This document shows positions 58,170-64,000 of a stretch of 64,000 nt of DNA, in pieces. Every line of letters starts with the position of its first letter. Within the stretch, counting starts at the first letter, position 1. The position numbers were made by a program, and so were the translations under genes. This stretch comes from a virus. The stretch spans positions 1-64,000 of the IMG/VR virus record IMGVR_UViG_3300029267_001061. The stretch is one strand, 5' to 3'. The notes under the pieces were generated by a model. The model saw nothing but the letters and a program-made list of their open reading frames with translations. It ran no database searches and had not been told where the DNA came from.

Positions 58170-58552
58170 TCGGCCTCCTTCTGCTTGATTCCCCAGGCCT
58201 GGAGCTCCCCCTCTGTGGCCTGCCATTTCCCCGCCCGGAGAAGGCGAGCCATTGTACAGTAGATGGCGATATCCGCCCACGTGTCTTCCACGTTCTCGCA
58301 CTTGAGCTCCCGGCCCTGCCGGAAGTGCGAGACCAAGCGCGAGAACTTGTCGGCGAGTCGGACGAAGATTCCTTCCTCACCGCCGATCAGGATGTTCAGC
58401 GAGCTGTAGTCGTGTTGCTTCCTGGAGAATAGCTCGAGCTGCTCAATGAACAACCAAGCCATCTCCCTCGTCTTCGACTCTTCCGGGAACTCGATGTGTT
58501 CTGTGATTGCAGGCCAGACCTGCTCATCGAACTGCTTACGCGTCAAGCTCAC
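58166..58552 (-). CDS. DUF1599-like (nucleotide modification-associated) protein
   Basis: A 128-residue helical protein. KQHDYSSLNILIG, GIFVRLADKFSRL and VEDTWADIAIYCTMARLL match DUF1599, a phage family listed as nucleotide modification-associated domain 1. The E/D-rich helices resemble NTP pyrophosphatases of the MazG class. It could work with the ThyA/ThyX-like genes in making or checking a modified nucleotide. Confidence 0.72.
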   Translation of the reverse strand: MSLTRKQFDEQVWPAITEHIEFPEESKTREMAWLFIEQLELFSRKQHDYSSLNILIGGEEGIFVRLADKFSRLVSHFRQGRELKCENVEDTWADIAIYCTMARLLRAGKWQATEGELQAWGIKQKEAE

Positions 58553-58827
58553 GGTTTCACCAACTTCGTATCCGGAGTCTCGATCGGCGGCGGCGCCATC
58601 TCTTCATGCGCGTTCGCCACAAGGGCGACACCGAACGTCATCAGCATCGTGCCGTCAGACCGGAGGATGTTCAAGAACGGGCCTTGGTTGAAGATGCTTT
58701 CCAGCTCCTCGCCCTTGACCTCCGCGACGACCGAGCCATCGCCGTTGAGCAACTTGACATCGTCGATCTTCATCTGCTTCTCCGGGCCTGCCGGATGCGG
58801 GATGGCCCCGCCGGGTGTCCTGCTCAC
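58549..58827 (-). CDS. Unknown protein
   Basis: A 92-residue protein starting at GTG 58827. MKIDDVKLLNGDGSVVAEVK at residues 19-38 is beta-rich. An ATG at residue 19 could also be the start. Pro-rich end (PPPIETPDTKLVKP). No family recognised; it overlaps both neighbours by four bases. Confidence 0.6.
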   Translation of the reverse strand: MSRTPGGAIPHPAGPEKQMKIDDVKLLNGDGSVVAEVKGEELESIFNQGPFLNILRSDGTMLMTFGVALVANAHEEMAPPPIETPDTKLVKP

Positions 58828-59231
58828 TGTGTACCTCCCATCAAGTTGTGGAACGACTGGTGGAGCGAGCTCGGGTCGATGTCCGCGTTGAACAACAGCT
58901 TGTCATGCGGACGCGGGAACGCCAGGCCGTGCCTGTAGACCTGAGTCATGAAGCCCTCCAAGATGTAGCCGTCCTCGCCAAGATCCTCAACGACCGCGAC
59001 CGTGAAAACGCCGGCCGTGATGAAGCTCGCGGAATCGTCTTGCGCGAAACCCAAGAGCATGTCGGGAACGTTGTTTGGATCGTAGCCCTCAGCAACGTCG
59101 TCACGAGCTACGCGAAGCAACACGTAGTCGCCGATCGTTGCACGCCGAATCGTCAATGACTGGTGGAATCCACGGAGCTCGCCGGTGTTCAGCAGGACCG
59201 TGTCCATCCCTCCGCCAGGTGCATCTTTCAT
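58824..59231 (-). CDS. Unknown protein
   Basis: A 135-residue protein. ATG 59231 is 6 bases after GAGGAGG; ATG 59237 directly abuts that site and is less likely. Beta-rich middle (IRRATIGDYVLLRVARDDVA; SFITAGVFTVAVVEDLG). No family recognised. Confidence 0.62.
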   Translation of the reverse strand: MKDAPGGGMDTVLLNTGELRGFHQSLTIRRATIGDYVLLRVARDDVAEGYDPNNVPDMLLGFAQDDSASFITAGVFTVAVVEDLGEDGYILEGFMTQVYRHGLAFPRPHDKLLFNADIDPSSLHQSFHNLMGGTQ

Positions 59232-59389
59232 TTCCATCCTCCTCGTAGTGCGTGAATGACCATGCCCCAGAGCGCGATGCTCAGGGCGTAGAAGCCAACG
59301 GTGAATTGTATCAGGCTCCAACTGAGCCAGGTGCCCTCAACCCAGGCGCCGATGAAGTAGAATCCGACGAGAAGCGCGATCAGGAACAT
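59228..59389 (-). CDS. Small membrane protein
   Basis: A 53-residue protein from ATG 59389 (GGAGGCGCC upstream) with two membrane segments (FLIALLVGFYFIGAWV and IQFTVGFYALSIALWGMVIH). Short, basic end. Function unknown. It overlaps both neighbours. Confidence 0.6.
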   Translation of the reverse strand: MFLIALLVGFYFIGAWVEGTWLSWSLIQFTVGFYALSIALWGMVIHALRGGWK

Positions 59390-59643
59390 GGCGCCTCCAG
59401 GTCGTTCTCGTACACGTAGTGCATCTTCCATTCCATCCCCGCGGGCCAGTGATACTTCGCCAGGATCTGCCGAGTGTGTTTGTCGATCACTTGGATCCCC
59501 CGGTAATCTGCAACCCAGCCCTGGTCCTCCCCGATCTCAATCCAGACCGTCTGGTCCTTGTAGTTCCGCATCGCCTGCATGTCACGGAGCTCTACGCTGA
59601 TTCCAACTAACCGTCCGCGTTTCCGCTTGCGCCGTCTGAACAT
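59380..59643 (-). CDS. Unknown small protein
   Basis: An 87-residue protein with a very basic start (MFRRRKRKRGRL) and a beta-like body (GWVADYRGIQVIDKHTRQIL). No family recognised. Behind AAGGAGGCAGCA. Confidence 0.6.
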   Translation of the reverse strand: MFRRRKRKRGRLVGISVELRDMQAMRNYKDQTVWIEIGEDQGWVADYRGIQVIDKHTRQILAKYHWPAGMEWKMHYVYENDLEAPCS

Positions 59644-60188
59644 TGCTGCCTCCTTTCATACTCGCGGTATTCGTTGATGTCAAGATCGGGCCCGCGCTCT
59701 TCGACCGTCATCTGCCACGGCTTGAGCTTGTGTTCCAGGTACCAAGCCGCGATCTTCAACGCGTTCTTCCTCGTTTGCTTGTGGACGTGCATGAGTTGGT
59801 CGATCAAGCGCATGCCGATCTCGAACCCTTGAACGAGTCCTTCCTTCATTGCAGCCACTCCACCTACCTTCCACTTCGCTGCGAGCTTCAACATCGGGAA
59901 CTGATCTGGGTACCCCCACATGATGTGCTCTTCCAGCCATCGCCGATGCTCGTACGTGAAGAACTGGATCGGCATCTGGCGAGGGGTGTAGACTAGTTGC
60001 CCAGCCTGCAGATCCACAATCAGGGCCAACGGGTCGATGTCCAACCGGTCGTCCCCCTCCAGGCCCAGTATAGGTTGCACGCCTTCACCTGGGCGATGAA
60101 GAAGCATCAAGTGACCGACTCGCCCCTCGAAGGTGTCGATGCCCCTCTTGATCTCGCCGGGGCTAATTATCGCGTAGAGCCCAGGCAT
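59607..60188 (-). CDS. Unknown protein
   Basis: A 193-residue protein from ATG 60188 (ATGA overlap with the preceding gene). Beta-rich start (PGLYAIISPGEIKRGIDTFE; LIVDLQAGQLVYTPR) and helical end with basic residues (VHKQTRKNALKIAAWYLEHK). No family recognised. It overlaps the next gene by 37 bases. Confidence 0.62.
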   Translation of the reverse strand: MPGLYAIISPGEIKRGIDTFEGRVGHLMLLHRPGEGVQPILGLEGDDRLDIDPLALIVDLQAGQLVYTPRQMPIQFFTYEHRRWLEEHIMWGYPDQFPMLKLAAKWKVGGVAAMKEGLVQGFEIGMRLIDQLMHVHKQTRKNALKIAAWYLEHKLKPWQMTVEERGPDLDINEYREYERRQQCSDGASGNADG

Positions 60189-60517
60189 CAAGCAGCCTTC
60201 ATGCTCTTGTGGATGAACTTGGTTTCCCCGAAGGTCACAGATTTCCATCCGCCCCGGGGTCCGAACTCTTCGTCAGTGATCTCGCCGTACTGAGCGATGG
60301 CCTCCTCGCGTGTCAGTCGGCGTTCGACAACGCCCCAAGACCCCATGCGGATGCAGACCAGGTCGGCACCCACCTCTGCGCGCAACTCGGCAAAGCGTTG
60401 GTCTCCCAGGTGTTCGGTGATCGGGCGGCCCCACGCTATGGGTTTGCCACTCCAACCGTCGCAGAGCAGGACTTGTGATTCTCCTAGTACAGATTCAAAA
60501 CGGGTCAGGTCAGACAT
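60188..60517 (-). CDS. Unknown protein
   Basis: A 109-residue protein from ATG 60517 behind CAAGGAGTTCCCC. It contains RRLTREEAIAQYGEITDEEF and GGWKSVTFGETKFIHKS, and looks like a small soluble alpha/beta protein. No family recognised. Confidence 0.62.
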   Translation of the reverse strand: MSDLTRFESVLGESQVLLCDGWSGKPIAWGRPITEHLGDQRFAELRAEVGADLVCIRMGSWGVVERRLTREEAIAQYGEITDEEFGPRGGWKSVTFGETKFIHKSMKAA

Positions 60518-60983
60518 GGGGAACTCCTTGTATGGTGAGGTCGATTTCGAGCTTCGGATTCGGGCTGAACAGCGTCGGTTGCTGGAGATTGAGTTGGAAC
60601 CTCTCACAGAGCTGATCCCCAGGCAGCATCCAGACAAGCTCGAGCTGTGGGCCAAGTTCCGGCACCCTCAGTTCTTCAGCCAGTGCTTCGAGCAACTCCA
60701 CGACTCGTTCACGTTTCACGGTATGGCCGATGTAGTCAGGCTCCACCTGAACTTTGGGGATATCGCACCACCACTCGATGTTGGATTCAATGATCTTATG
60801 TGAAGACGCCCATCGCCAGTAGCCGCCGTGATCTGCGGTGTACCTCGCTACGATCGGGGTCGTCAGCGTATCTTCGGGGTTGTCTCCCGGGACGACCATG
60901 TTGGGCAAGAGCACCCACACGCGCCGGTCGTCTTCAGGTAGTCGTTGACTAGTCGGAATCATCCTTGCGACGATGCTTGGCAT
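60510..60983 (-). CDS. Unknown protein
   Basis: A 157-residue protein from ATG 60983 behind GGGAGGGCGCA. It has DRRVWVLLPNMVVPGDNPED, ARYTADHGGYWRWASSHKII and a helix RERVVELLEALAEELRVPEL. The first part resembles the short beta domain DUF551-type seen in many phage small proteins, but I am not sure. Confidence 0.6.
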   Translation of the reverse strand: MPSIVARMIPTSQRLPEDDRRVWVLLPNMVVPGDNPEDTLTTPIVARYTADHGGYWRWASSHKIIESNIEWWCDIPKVQVEPDYIGHTVKRERVVELLEALAEELRVPELGPQLELVWMLPGDQLCERFQLNLQQPTLFSPNPKLEIDLTIQGVPHV

Positions 60984-61296
60984 TGCGCCCTCCCTTCCGC
61001 TTGTCGATCTTCTTGATCTCGCAGACTGCGAACACGTGAGCCAGGTGCTTCTCGAACTCGGCCATGACTTCCCTGCCTGTGGCACGTGAGTATCCCCGGC
61101 GCGGTAAGCTCTTCGGGAACTCGCCATCATCCCAGAACCCAATGCCGACCTTGCCGGAGGCTGCGATCTCCATGTGCTCGAGGATCGTATCCCAGTCTTC
61201 GCCCTTCACCATCTTCTTCGTGCGCTTCAGACGACCGTTCACGTAGAACGCCCGCTTCTTCGTGTGTAGATTCGTGAGTACAGTGATCAACCTCAT
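60949..61296 (-). CDS. Unknown basic protein
   Basis: A 115-residue protein from ATG 61296 behind GAGGAGGACTACGACAC. Beta-rich first half (LITVLTNLHTKKRAFYVNGR; IAASGKVGIGFWDDGEF) and basic C-terminus (KKIDKRKGGRNAKHRRK). No family recognised. It overlaps its neighbours. Confidence 0.6.
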   Translation of the reverse strand: MRLITVLTNLHTKKRAFYVNGRLKRTKKMVKGEDWDTILEHMEIAASGKVGIGFWDDGEFPKSLPRRGYSRATGREVMAEFEKHLAHVFAVCEIKKIDKRKGGRNAKHRRKDDSD

Positions 61297-61523
61297 GTGT
61301 CGTAGTCCTCCTCTACTGGGGCCATCTCGCCCTTCTCCGGTGCTTCGGGTACCCACTCGTGTTCCGGATCCTCGACGAAGATCAGCGATGTGGTGGGAAC
61401 CGTGTTGCGGAACATCTGCGTCGTCTTGACCAGCCAGCCTCCGGGAACCTTCATGCGGTTCGTGTACTTACCGATCCGCTCCCAGAGAATCGGTGGTGCT
61501 GGCTTCCTATCTTTCCGAGGCAT
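61293..61523 (-). CDS. Unknown small protein
   Basis: A 76-residue protein from ATG 61523, overlapping the ThyX-like gene by 17 bases. Beta-like middle (VPGGWLVKTTQMFRNTVPTT) and acidic end. No family recognised. Confidence 0.58.
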   Translation of the reverse strand: MPRKDRKPAPPILWERIGKYTNRMKVPGGWLVKTTQMFRNTVPTTSLIFVEDPEHEWVPEAPEKGEMAPVEEDYDT

Positions 61524-62085
61524 CTTGCACCGGCGGTTTGGAAAGTAGCCACTCGGGGTGCTCTGCATCGTGAAGGATGGAGTCGCAGAACAGCCGCCAT
61601 TGCGGAAGCCTGTGAGTCAGGCGCTGCCTGATCATTCGCTGAAGGGCCATGTAGTTCGTGCACACGATACGCCGCTGGAGGAAGGACTCCGGCAACGCGA
61701 CCTTCAGTCTTTCCCAATCTCCCTCTTGCCGCAAGCGCTCGAGATGAGCGATGTAACTGAGGGGCAAGGAGTACTCGAACATGCTGTTCGTGATTTCTTC
61801 ATCGGTGATCGTGTGCATTGTCGACTCGCTCTGCTTGGTGACTCCGACTCGGTAGGTGTCGAACTCCTGCCACCAGTAGCGGGGCGCTTTGATATCGACC
61901 CACACGACGATGCTCTCCAGGAACTTGTTGTGGCCATCACCCTTGTAGGCGAGGCGGTCGGCGACGGGTCTCATCTTCGCGAGGAGTTCCTCGTCGCTGC
62001 TGAGTTTCTTGTGTTGGCCATGACTGAGCGAAAGCCCAAACAGGGCGGGCACTAGGCCGTGCTCAGCTATGATTCGTACTCGCAT
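61507..62085 (-). CDS. ThyX-like protein (flavin-dependent thymidylate synthase family, divergent)
   Basis: A 192-residue protein. FDTYRVGVTKQSESTMHTI (residues 75-93) resembles the R...S.S.(R/M)(Y/H) region of ThyX, and LPESFLQRRIVCTNYMALQR...RLTHRLPQWR (131-164) resembles the LP...T.NLRxL..F...R...AQ.EIR end of ThyX. The classical RHRxxSxNExSxRY motif is not intact, so it could be a related enzyme that modifies dUMP or dCMP. Not confirmed. Confidence 0.5.
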   Translation of the reverse strand: MRVRIIAEHGLVPALFGLSLSHGQHKKLSSDEELLAKMRPVADRLAYKGDGHNKFLESIVVWVDIKAPRYWWQEFDTYRVGVTKQSESTMHTITDEEITNSMFEYSLPLSYIAHLERLRQEGDWERLKVALPESFLQRRIVCTNYMALQRMIRQRLTHRLPQWRLFCDSILHDAEHPEWLLSKPPVQDASER

Positions 62086-62299
62086 ACTTCCTCCCTTTGC
62101 TGGTCAACCGGAAGGCATCATCAATCAACTGGTGGTGCTTGAGTTTGAGGATGGTGGCCTTCTTGATTCGCTGGATGGGTGCGCCCGTGCCGGGGAGACA
62201 CGCGAAGTAATCTTTCCGCCGGCGCTCGATGACTCTTTGACCTGTTGATAGGTCTAACAGGATCTTCCGTTCTACGGCCCGTAGTTGTACTTCTGCCAT
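62063..62299 (-). CDS. Small winged-helix-like protein
   Basis: A 78-residue protein from ATG 62299 behind AAAGGAGGAGCTGTCA. KKATILKLKHHQLIDDAFRL followed by TSKGRKY is the typical recognition helix and wing end of a small winged-helix protein, so DNA binding is likely. It is the first gene after a -10-like box and may regulate this operon. Confidence 0.6.
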   Translation of the reverse strand: MAEVQLRAVERKILLDLSTGQRVIERRRKDYFACLPGTGAPIQRIKKATILKLKHHQLIDDAFRLTSKGRKYASTNHS

Positions 62300-62332
62300 T
62301 GACAGCTCCTCCTTTGAAAGGTTGGTACGTAC

Positions 62333-62338
62333 ATTATA
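62333..62338 (-). promoter_or_regulatory. -10 box upstream of the winged-helix gene
   Basis: TATAAT on the - strand, 33 bases before ATG 62299. The best -35 match (TTCTGT at 18 bases) is weak. A hairpin at 62365-62390 lies just upstream, so a new transcript starting here is plausible. Confidence 0.45.
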
Positions 62339-62364
62339 TATGCCCCGGAAGGCGTTACAGAAGC

Positions 62365-62390
62365 CAGCCCCCTAATCATCGAGGGGGCTG
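62365..62390 (-). terminator. Terminator-like hairpin
   Basis: CAGCCCCCT (62365-62373) pairs perfectly with AGGGGGCTG (62382-62390) around an 8-base loop. On the - strand it is followed by GCTTCTGT, a weak T run. It ends the phosphoesterase-side transcript and precedes the -10 box at 62333. Confidence 0.6.
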
Positions 62391-62477
62391 CTTCCGGCGC
62401 GGTAGTAGTGGGCATGGCCGACCCACTGACTGGAGGGCTGTCGAACCATCATATCGGAGGTCGGGTAGTCTTCCCAA

Positions 62478-62744
62478 CTAGCGGCGATTTCGTCGCTTAG
62501 ATGCCTGAGCAGCCTTCCGCTTCTTCTTCTTCGACTTGTTTGCTCTGTGATTGGGATTGGATTGCGGGAAGTAATTGCGCTGGGGCTGGCGCTTGACGCG
62601 CGGCTCGGCGAAGGCGTTTGGCCCCATCCCGAGACCGAGGGCAAGGCTTAGCCCGGATCGGCGCATGTTGGAGTGCGTGGTGCGATCCTCAACAAGCGAC
62701 ATCAAGTCGGCCATTTCCTGTTGGGGCGTGCGTTGTTCGTTCAC
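62478..62744 (-). CDS. Unknown basic protein
   Basis: An 88-residue protein starting at GTG 62744, which overlaps the upstream stop (GTGA). It contains EMADLMSLVEDRTTHSNMRR and a strongly basic end (SKKKKRKAAQASKRRNRR), like many small nucleic-acid-binding proteins. An ATG at residue 11 could also be the start. No family recognised. Confidence 0.55.
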   Translation of the reverse strand: MNEQRTPQQEMADLMSLVEDRTTHSNMRRSGLSLALGLGMGPNAFAEPRVKRQPQRNYFPQSNPNHRANKSKKKKRKAAQASKRRNRR

Positions 62745-62989
62745 CAGACGACCCCCGGATGCTGTTGATAGTATGGGTAGAACGGGTTGTACGGATGACA
62801 GCTGTATGGGTACGGTCGCCACGGCGGGCGGTAACAGTAGACTTGTCCCGGCGGGCAAGGGGCGGGGGGCACCCAGTACGTAACTGTACCGGGCGCCTCC
62901 ACCGAAACCGACAGGACGGGAGTCACTTCAAGTGCCACACACATCGCGAGTGAAGCTGCGAGTATGATCAGTGCCAATAGCTCTTTCAT
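62741..62989 (-). CDS. Exported Pro/Tyr-rich small protein
   Basis: An 82-residue protein with a signal peptide (MKELLALIILAASLAMCVAL) and a mature part rich in Pro, Tyr and Trp with three cysteines (PAPCPPGQVYCYRPPWRPYP, HPYNPFYPYYQQHPG). GGAGGGATAACACC precedes the ATG. An exported microprotein in the early region could act on the host envelope; that is inference. Confidence 0.6.
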   Translation of the reverse strand: MKELLALIILAASLAMCVALEVTPVLSVSVEAPGTVTYWVPPAPCPPGQVYCYRPPWRPYPYSCHPYNPFYPYYQQHPGVVW

Positions 62990-63017
62990 GGTGTTATCCC
63001 TCCACCAATACTATAGG

Positions 63018-64000
63018 CTACTCGGACTCGAGTAACTCCCTGCCGCGGATTTCCGTAACGTCTTCGAGATTGATCGGCCATACCGAGGCACGACCCTGGC
63101 CCTTGCTCCAGAACGTCATCATCTGCTGAGCGAGCGATCGCTGGTGCAGACCGTACTGGGCGTACTGAGAGTGCCCAACCAGCGGGGGGTTGATGACGGT
63201 TTCCCCTTCGAGGATCCCCCAGTGATGCCAGTGGCCCATCTGCATGAAGTCGAAGGACTCGGTCGTGCGATGGCGCGTTCGGATCTCCTTGTTGACGGCG
63301 CTGATGATTCCGAAGTACGGGATCGAGTGCGTCCGCCTACACATGTCGCCATGAGTCAGCGCGTTCCGCCAGCCGAGGACATCGACCACTCGCACTTTGG
63401 AGCGCGGGATATCCCACTGGATCCGGGCGTCGTCCGCGGTCATCTCCTTAGCGATGTAGTGCATGGATGTGTCCCAGTTGCGATCCGCGGTCATCTTGCT
63501 GACGGGCTTGTTCGTGTTGCGACCGTGGTTGCCTGCCATTCCAACAACGCGGACCTCTTCGAAGTGTGCGGATAGCTGAAGCAGGAACTTGGAGAAGACC
63601 CGCGAGACCCACGGCAGGGCCATCGGTAGCGGCATCGAAGATCCCCAGGATGACTCATCTGGGTGGATCTCTCCCATGAACCAGTCACCGAGCGACCACA
63701 CATGTAGAGTGTGGATCTCGTGGTTCATGCGCATGATGTCGGTGAGCTGAAGAACCTTCTTGGCCAGCAACTCCATACGTGCCTCGAATACTTCGGGGCT
63801 GTAGGCCGCCATGCCTTCAAGCTCTTCAGCATCCACAACCTCATCCGCGTGCGCATCACACACGACGATGCTCGGCTGGAGTTCCGTGATCGGGCGTTCA
63901 GCGATGGTGATTGGCTGTGGCTCGTAGACCGGGAGCTGGGGGATGGATGATTGAATGAGCTCGAACAAGCGCTCGTCCGTCCCGACTCGGTCCTTCAGTC
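63018..64000 (-). CDS. Calcineurin-like metallophosphoesterase (partial)
   Basis: The frame runs past the window edge (in-frame codons continue to 64000), so the N-terminus is missing; the TTG at 63968 need not be the start. Visible motifs of the MPP superfamily in order are VVCDAHADE (D-x-H), LGDWFMGE (GD), MAGNHGRN (GNH), LTHGDM and GHWHHWG (GHxH). Such phage enzymes include Mre11/SbcD-like nucleases and 2',3'-cyclic phosphodiesterases; the substrate cannot be told from the sequence. Operon start lies outside the window. Confidence 0.85.
   Translation of the reverse strand, partial: LKDRVGTDERLFELIQSSIPQLPVYEPQPITIAERPITELQPSIVVCDAHADEVVDAEELEGMAAYSPEVFEARMELLAKKVLQLTDIMRMNHEIHTLHVWSLGDWFMGEIHPDESSWGSSMPLPMALPWVSRVFSKFLLQLSAHFEEVRVVGMAGNHGRNTNKPVSKMTADRNWDTSMHYIAKEMTADDARIQWDIPRSKVRVVDVLGWRNALTHGDMCRRTHSIPYFGIISAVNKEIRTRHRTTESFDFMQMGHWHHWGILEGETVINPPLVGHSQYAQYGLHQRSLAQQMMTFWSKGQGRASVWPINLEDVTEIRGRELLESE

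Noticed and set aside
1-64000. tRNA genes and integrase/attachment sites
   Set aside because: I looked for cloverleaf-like sequences and recombinase motifs by eye and found none; tRNAscan-SE and an integrase profile search would decide.

Overview
This window is a 64 kb piece of a tailed, contractile-tail (myovirus-type) bacteriophage genome. Strong Shine-Dalgarno sites, sigma70-like promoters and dense gene packing with stop/start overlaps point to a bacterial host. One predicted phage lipoprotein and one predicted exported protein suggest a diderm (Gram-negative type) host, but this is inference and the host cannot be named. I saw no tRNA, rRNA, CRISPR array, insertion sequence or integrase. 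Both ends cut through genes: a terminase-like C-terminus on the left and a phosphoesterase on the right.

Positions 1-40.9 kb, all on the + strand, hold the virion genes in assembly order. They run from the terminase end and portal, through a 1962-residue MuF-type head protein carrying two HExxH domains and four ADP-ribosyltransferase-like units, to small cysteine-containing proteins. A cassette with its own terminator and promoter follows (8.4-10.7 kb; lipoprotein, exported protein, small membrane protein). Next come protease-scaffold, cement protein, major capsid, neck genes, sheath, tube, frameshifted tail chaperone, tape measure, baseplate (hub, Dit-like, plug, spike, gp25-like, J-like, I-like) and a long adhesin region. 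The adhesin region includes a Tyr/Trp/Arg-rich protein, two kelch-like propellers and a 978-residue fibre with 14-residue repeats. A holin-like gene closes the block; I saw no endolysin.

Positions 41.0-64 kb, all on the - strand and converging on 41 kb, hold replication, recombination and nucleotide metabolism. Read in transcription order from the right, they give a metallophosphoesterase, many small unknown genes, a ThyX-like protein, a DUF1599-type protein, a histone-fold-like protein with a lysine/alanine tail and an acidic tail, an archaeo-eukaryotic (RepB-type) primase and a RepA-like ATPase. These are followed by an SNF2-type helicase, a SEC-C miniprotein, a dNMP kinase-like protein, an all-alpha dUTPase/MazG-like protein, two tandem ThyA-like proteins, a dCMP deaminase and a DNA polymerase I fused to a family 4 uracil-DNA glycosylase. 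A Cas4/RecB-like nuclease, a Sak4-like recombinase, a DUF669-like ssDNA-binding protein and a VRR-NUC nuclease end the run.

The most interesting items are the giant MuF/protease/multi-ART head protein, which may be delivered with the DNA; the histone-fold protein; the aromatic-rich tail protein; the promoter-terminator cassette of exported proteins; and the concentration of pyrimidine-modifying enzymes around a UDG-polymerase fusion. All functional calls come from reading motifs by eye and were not confirmed by database search.
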